DNA from: Cladorrhinum sp. PSN259 | Taxonomy: Eukaryota > Ascomycota > Sordariomycetes > Sordariales > Podosporaceae | Assembly (NCBI GenBank): GCA_033725935.1 | Contig: MU867140.1 | Location: 1-64,000, forward strand | Direction of reading: 5' to 3' | DNA length: 64,000 bases | Shown: one piece after another, positions 59,125 to 64,000 of the stretch | How the letters are laid out: each line of letters begins with the position of its first letter | Position numbering within the stretch: the first letter of the stretch is position 1 | Program-made: the position numbers and the translations under genes | The notes under the pieces: model-generated | Seen by the model: the letters and a program-made list of their open reading frames with translations, nothing else | Databases searched by the model: none | What the model was told of the DNA's origin: nothing

Positions 59125-60474
59125 ATCATCGAGTTAGCTTGATTCTCAGAAGGAAGTCAAAAGGTGGAATTTTCTGGCAGATATCTCATTATCACAGATA
59201 GACAGCCATGCTGGAGACGGGGGATTCCAAGGATCTGGGAAAGATACAGAATGCTACCATGAAAAACGAATAAATCCGGTGCTACTGGCTTCCGTTTGCT
59301 TGTGCTGTTAAAGGCAAACATCATTCTTGGGTGATGAACACTACAGATCGACCGCTTGGTGTATCCATGGCAGCAACCTTGAAGTAGTGTAACGGTGACC
59401 CAAATGATGATCTAGGCTGTGGTCATAGAATTTTGTGGTTACTAATTTCAAACCACAGACCCAGTGTGTCACATGCGGTGGGCAGTTTTTAGTGAATTGG
59501 TAACTCGTGGATTTCGCGATAAGTAGCCGTAAAAAGAGACGGAATAAGAGCTCTTTGTAAGGGAATGAGAGAAATCTCATTTGATAAAGGTGAGAGGATT
59601 TGAGGGGAACTCTTTAATTCACAAGACGAGGTGTCAGTTGCTTGCTTGGTGGACACTTCCCCACGTCATTGGTTCTGCTAAAAGGTACCTAATGCGGGGC
59701 TGTGAAGCCCGCCTAAGATTGCTGCATTCGGGTGCTTGCTTCAAGTACCGGTTTAACTTGAGCCAAAGACGTGGCTCAGCGAGGATGAGGGCTGTTTCTT
59801 CGCCTTCTTCGATATCCCACGTTCCTTCTTGGACAGCCATCTCAAAAAACAGTCTTGAAAGAAGCCGTTCGAGCCTCGATCCTCCTGACGCTAGACTGAC
59901 CTTTTCTTGGCCCCTTCCATCCGTATTTGCCCGCACCACAGAGTCCCTTCCACTTTGCCGGATCGCCCGACGACAGTGACGCCGTCAGCCCTGCTAACTC
60001 TCCCCACCAAGCACCCAAGTAGCGGGTTAGAGCCTTGGAGCTCTCTCCTGCCGTTCCCGACGCCTGTCGCCTGTCCCGTCGTCTGTCTGTCGCCTGTCTA
60101 CAGGCCTGCTTCTATTCCCCTCGCCAACATCCACAGTCCCAAGCTCCTACCTTCTTGAGACAACTCTTCTTGTTGCTTCAAAGAATAGGGAGAAAAATGG
60201 TAAGCTTTACACAACAAAATTGCTACCTGGCCGCCTGACCCCCTTCCCCTCTACAAAATCAATCACTTCCATCGCTCCCAGGTTGTTTTGCAACACAACC
60301 ATTTCTTCCCTTTTATCAGTTTCCAAGTATTCAGGGCACTAAGGGGTGGGCAGTTCGCCGCCCCTCAATCCTCTGTCCTGTGCTCGCAAAAATACCCAAC
60401 TCGACTCTCTTCTTTGCACTTCCGCCAAAAAGTTCACCATCGTCCTCGGCCTTCAACCTTGGAACCTTGGAACC
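59125..60474. other. Intergenic region and leader of the deubiquitinase gene
   Basis: No gene seen. From about 60050 the sequence is C/T-rich, like a fungal promoter and 5' UTR. An ATG directly followed by a consensus donor (60197-60205) and an acceptor-like TTTTATCAG at 60311-60319 suggest an intron in the 5' UTR. Confidence 0.5.
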
Positions 60475-63400
60475 ATGGCCGGCACTCACAATAATGACGA
60501 CCCGCCAACCGGCGGATTTGCTGACATGTCGCTCCAGGACGAGAACAGCATTCTCGACACGTCGTCGCCAAATGGGATGCTCGTTGACCAGCCCGAGGAG
60601 CATATCGTTGAACCGAACGGCACCGAATCCGAAGATGTTGCTATTATCAACCCCGAGAGCATGGACATCGATGCCCCCGTGGCCACTGACTGTATGTTCC
60701 GCCGTCGCCATCCCCGCTCCCTACCCCATCGCATTTTGGTGTTGACTTTGGTGCAGCTGAGGCTATGAAGGAGCTCGTGCTCCCGCCTTTGGTTGAAGAG
60801 CCCCGAATCCTTGAAGACGTTGTCAGTACATGGGAAGTCGAGGGTTGGCGTGCTATGAATAAGAAAGAGCGCGGCCCTGTGTTCCAGGCTGGCGGATATC
60901 CATGGTGAGATTATGCTACTTTGTTTCGTCAAGTTCAACACTTGTCTAACCACGGGCTAGGCGGATTCTTTTGTTCCCACATGGCAACAATGTCCTCGAT
61001 CAATGTTCAATCTACCTCGAGCATGGCTTCGAGCCAAACAAAGTACCGGAGAACTGGAGCTGCTGTGTACAATTTTCGCTTGTACTATATAACCGGAACG
61101 ACCCTTCCATATTCTTTCACCACACTGCCCACCATCGCTTTACTAAGGAGGAGAGCGATTGGGGATTCACACGGTTTCTCGAATTCCGCAAGATGTTCAA
61201 TATTGCATGGGAAGGTTCCGATCGGCCACTCGTCGAGAATGACTCGGCCAACATCAGTGCCTTTGTCAGGGTGGTAGAGGACGAGACGGGTGTCCTATGG
61301 CACAACTTCAACAACTACGATTCCAAGAAAGAGACTGGCTATGTTGGTCTGAAGAATCAAGGCGCTACATGCTATCTTAACTCGCTTCTGCAGTCACTAT
61401 ACTTCACAAATGCTTTCCGCAAGGCCATATACAGCATCCCTACCGAAACGAACGAAAATATGGACAACAGTGCTTATACTTTGCAAAGATTATTTTACCA
61501 ATTGCAAACTTCGCCAGCAGCTGTTGGTACCAATGAGCTGACCAAGTCCTTTGGCTGGGAAACACGGCATATTTTCGAACAACAAGACGTGCAAGAACTG
61601 TCTCGCAAACTGATGGAGCGGATGGAGGAGAAGATGAAGGGTACCGAGTTCGAGAAGGTGCTCCCCCAGATGTTCAGCGGCAAAATCAAGACCTACATTT
61701 CGTGCATAAACGTTCCCTATGAGTCTAGCCGCGTCGAGGACTTTTGGGACGTCCAGCTCAACGTCAGCGGCAACGAGAACCTGCTGGACAGCTTTCAAGA
61801 TTACATCCAGGTGGAGAAACTAGATGGCGAAAATCAGTACTTTGCCGGAGACGAGTACAAACTTCAAGATGCCAACAAGGGCGTCATCTTCATGGGATTC
61901 CCGGACGTTCTTCACCTGCAGCTCAAGCGCTTCGAGTACAACATCGAGAAAGACATGATGATGAAAATCAACGACCGATACGAGTTCCCTGAGGCGTTCG
62001 ATGCTTCTCTTTATCTGGAAAAGGACGCCGAGAGATCCGAATCCTGGGAATACGAGCTCCATGGTGTGCTGGTACATAGCGGTGATCTTAACGCGGGCCA
62101 CTACTACGCCTTCTTGAAGCCTCAGAAGGATGGTTGGTGGTATAAATATGACGACGACAAAGTGACCAAGGCGACGAAACGTGAAGTCCTCGAGGAGAAT
62201 TTCGGTGGCCCTTATAAGACACCTGGCGGCCAGCTCCGGCTCTCTCAGAAAAAGGCGCCCGTGATGCGGCCTAACAGCGCATACATGCTGGTTTACATTC
62301 GCAAGTCGAGATTAGACAAGATTCTCTGCCCAGTGACAGAAAACGATGCTCCCGAACATCTTCAGCGAAGATTCGAGGAGGAACTTGCTGCTCGTGAGGC
62401 CCGGCGCAGGGAGAGGGAAGAGCAGCACCTGTACCTCAACGTCAAGGTTATTACGGAACAAACCTTCCAAGCCCACGGGGGCACTGACCTCACGAGCTTC
62501 GATCAAGCTTGCGAGCAAGAATCCGGAGCTCCAAAAGTCTATCGCGTGCTGCGCACGGCAAGCATGCAAGACTTAGTGAACGAGATTGCGGCAGACCTTG
62601 GGCAAGACCCCAAACGGATCAGACTATGGGTTATGGTTAACCGTCAGAACAAGACGATCCGGCCAGACCAGCCAGTGATGGACCTGCGCCCGACAGTCGA
62701 GGAATGCTATAACAGGGCCACCGCACATCGGGATCCAGCGCTTAGGGTGTGGGTTGAGGTTGCCGAAGAGATGCTTCCTGATGGCTCTGTTGCTTGGCCC
62801 ACTTATCCTGGACTGCCAAACGGAGTTGTTGTCAAAAATGACCTTATCTTGCTGTTTTTGAAGTGGTTTGACGTCGAGGCGCAACGCCTGAGAGGCGTGG
62901 GCCACGTGTACATCAGCAAAGAGAAAAAGACGGAGGACCTGATCCCCTTCATCTTGAAGAAGATGGACTGGGGTGAGAAGTTGCCGAGCGATGAGAAAAT
63001 CGCTATGTGGGAGGAAATCAAGCCTAATATGATTGACGGTCTTGCATCGAAGAAAACCCTCAAAGCTTCTGAACTCGGCGACGGAGATATCATCTGCTTT
63101 CAGCGCATTGCAGAGCGCAAATCGAGATTGGCGCTCGGTGGTGGCGACAAGCAAAGCTCAAACGAAACGAGCAAATCCTTGGACCGGTTCGAGGATGCGC
63201 GTGAGTATTACGAATTCCTGATCAACAAACGCACAGTGAGCTTTGGACCCCATCCTCAGAAATGCGATCGGGATGTATATCCCGAGTTTGAGATGGTTTT
63301 GAATACCAAGATCAACTACGACAGACTAGCCGAGAAGGTTGGCGAGAAGTTGGCGGTTGAGCCCACACACTTGCGCTTTTACACAGTCAATTCCAGTTCA

Positions 63401-64000
63401 CGCAACCCCAAGACGGCAGTCAAGCGAGGCCAACAATCTCTCGCAAACATTCTTACCCCCTCTGGATATGGTCAGTTGAACATGAACCAGATGAACGATG
63501 CGTTATATTTTGAGGTCCTTGACATGAGCCTTGCAGAGCTCGACAACAAGAAAAGCATCAAGGTCACTCTTCTGAGTGAAGGCATCACAAAGGAGGATCA
63601 GTATGATGTCCTTGTGGCCAAGAACGGCCAAGTACAGGACCTCGTCGAGTCGCTGGTCAAGAAAGCCAAGATCCCCAGTGAGGAGGAAGGAGGCCGCATT
63701 CGTATTTACGAGACCAGCAACCATAAGTTCTTTAGGGAACTAGAGAGGAACTACCCGGTTATCAGCATTAACGAATACACCATGGTAGTTGCTGAGCGCA
63801 TACCATCCGAGGATGCGGAGGTCACAGATCCGAACCAATACATCTCGGCCTTCCACTACCAGGGTGAACCAAGCAAAGCTCACAGCATACCGTTCAAGTT
63901 CTTGCTCAAGGAGGGTGAGAAGTTCGTTGACACCAAGAAGCGGTTAGAGAAGCGGACGGGCATCAAGGGGAAGAGTTTCGAGAAGATCAAGTTTTCAGTT
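60475..64000 (+). CDS. UBP15: Ubiquitin C-terminal hydrolase, USP7/Ubp15 type (3' end outside window)
   Basis: Cysteine-protease deubiquitinase of the USP7/Ubp15 family. Exons 60475-60691, 60757-60904 and 60961 onward; 1135 residues are encoded before the window ends, so the protein is truncated by the edge, probably near its C-terminus. After a disordered acidic start comes a MATH/TRAF-like domain (WEVEGWRAMNKKERGPVFQAGGYPWRILLFPHGN; SDWGFTRFLEF). The catalytic domain has the Cys box GLKNQGATCYLNSLLQ (Cys about 259) and the His box HSGDLNAGHYYAFLK (His about 502), with WWYKYDDDKV after it. Then follow the ubiquitin-like repeats that activate USP7 (for example YLNVKVITEQTFQ; ALRVWVEVAEEM; LLFLKWFDVEAQRLRGVGHVYIS). 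No active-site residue is missing. It is expected to act in nucleus and cytoplasm. Confidence 0.95.

Overview
This window is a gene-rich stretch of nuclear DNA from a filamentous ascomycete. The evidence is many short introns (about 48-165 nt) with GT-AG ends and CTAAC/CTGAC-type branch points, high GC in exons, AT/T-rich gaps, and fungal-only families (DUF4748, questin oxidase-like, GH76 cell-wall enzymes, BCS1-like AAA proteins). The protein character fits a Sordariomycete, probably Sordariales; that placement is inference. No rRNA, convincing tRNA, transposon, CRISPR array or secondary-metabolite cluster was seen.

Layout. 0-7 kb: a sphingomyelinase-like metallophosphoesterase (+), an orphan 165-aa protein (-), a FAM32A-like protein (+) and a Ser/Thr-rich membrane protein (-). 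7-9.2 kb: no gene seen. 9.2-14.7 kb: dolichol kinase, a doubtful Cys-rich membrane protein and a Pro-rich two-pass membrane protein (all +). 14.7-16.7 kb: AT-rich gap. 16.7-25.1 kb (all -): 3-hydroxyisobutyryl-CoA hydrolase, dihydroxyacetone kinase, GH76 mannanase-like wall enzyme, SET/Vps75-type histone chaperone. 26.8-28.8 kb: asparaginase-ankyrin protein (+). 28.8-31.5 kb: gap. 31.5-37.9 kb: BCS1-like AAA ATPase and PP2A B56 subunit (+). 39.5-42.8 kb: CID/SR-like RNA-processing protein and a DUF4748 protein (-). 44.2-50.5 kb: inositol polyphosphate 5-phosphatase and questin oxidase-like protein (+). 50.6-55.2 kb: PWP2 (-) divergent from septin CDC12 (+). 56-57.6 kb: mitochondrial 2-oxoacid dehydrogenase kinase (-). 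58.6 kb: a small secreted protein (+). 60.5 kb to the end: a USP7/Ubp15-type deubiquitinase (+), cut by the window edge.

The genes are mostly unrelated housekeeping functions with no operon logic. Themes recur: mitochondrial carbon and amino-acid catabolism (valine-pathway hydrolase, dehydrogenase kinase, dihydroxyacetone kinase), glycosylation and cell wall (dolichol kinase, GH76), morphogenesis (septin, B56, 5-phosphatase) and nuclear RNA or chromatin work (PWP2, CID protein, SET-like chaperone). All spliced models were built by hand from splice signals, reading-frame continuity and recalled family motifs; no alignment or transcript data were available. The most unusual observations are micro-exons at start codons, in-frame or isoform-making introns, a possible mitochondrial presequence on the questin oxidase-like protein, and a TACCTAGGTA palindrome that recurs upstream of several genes.
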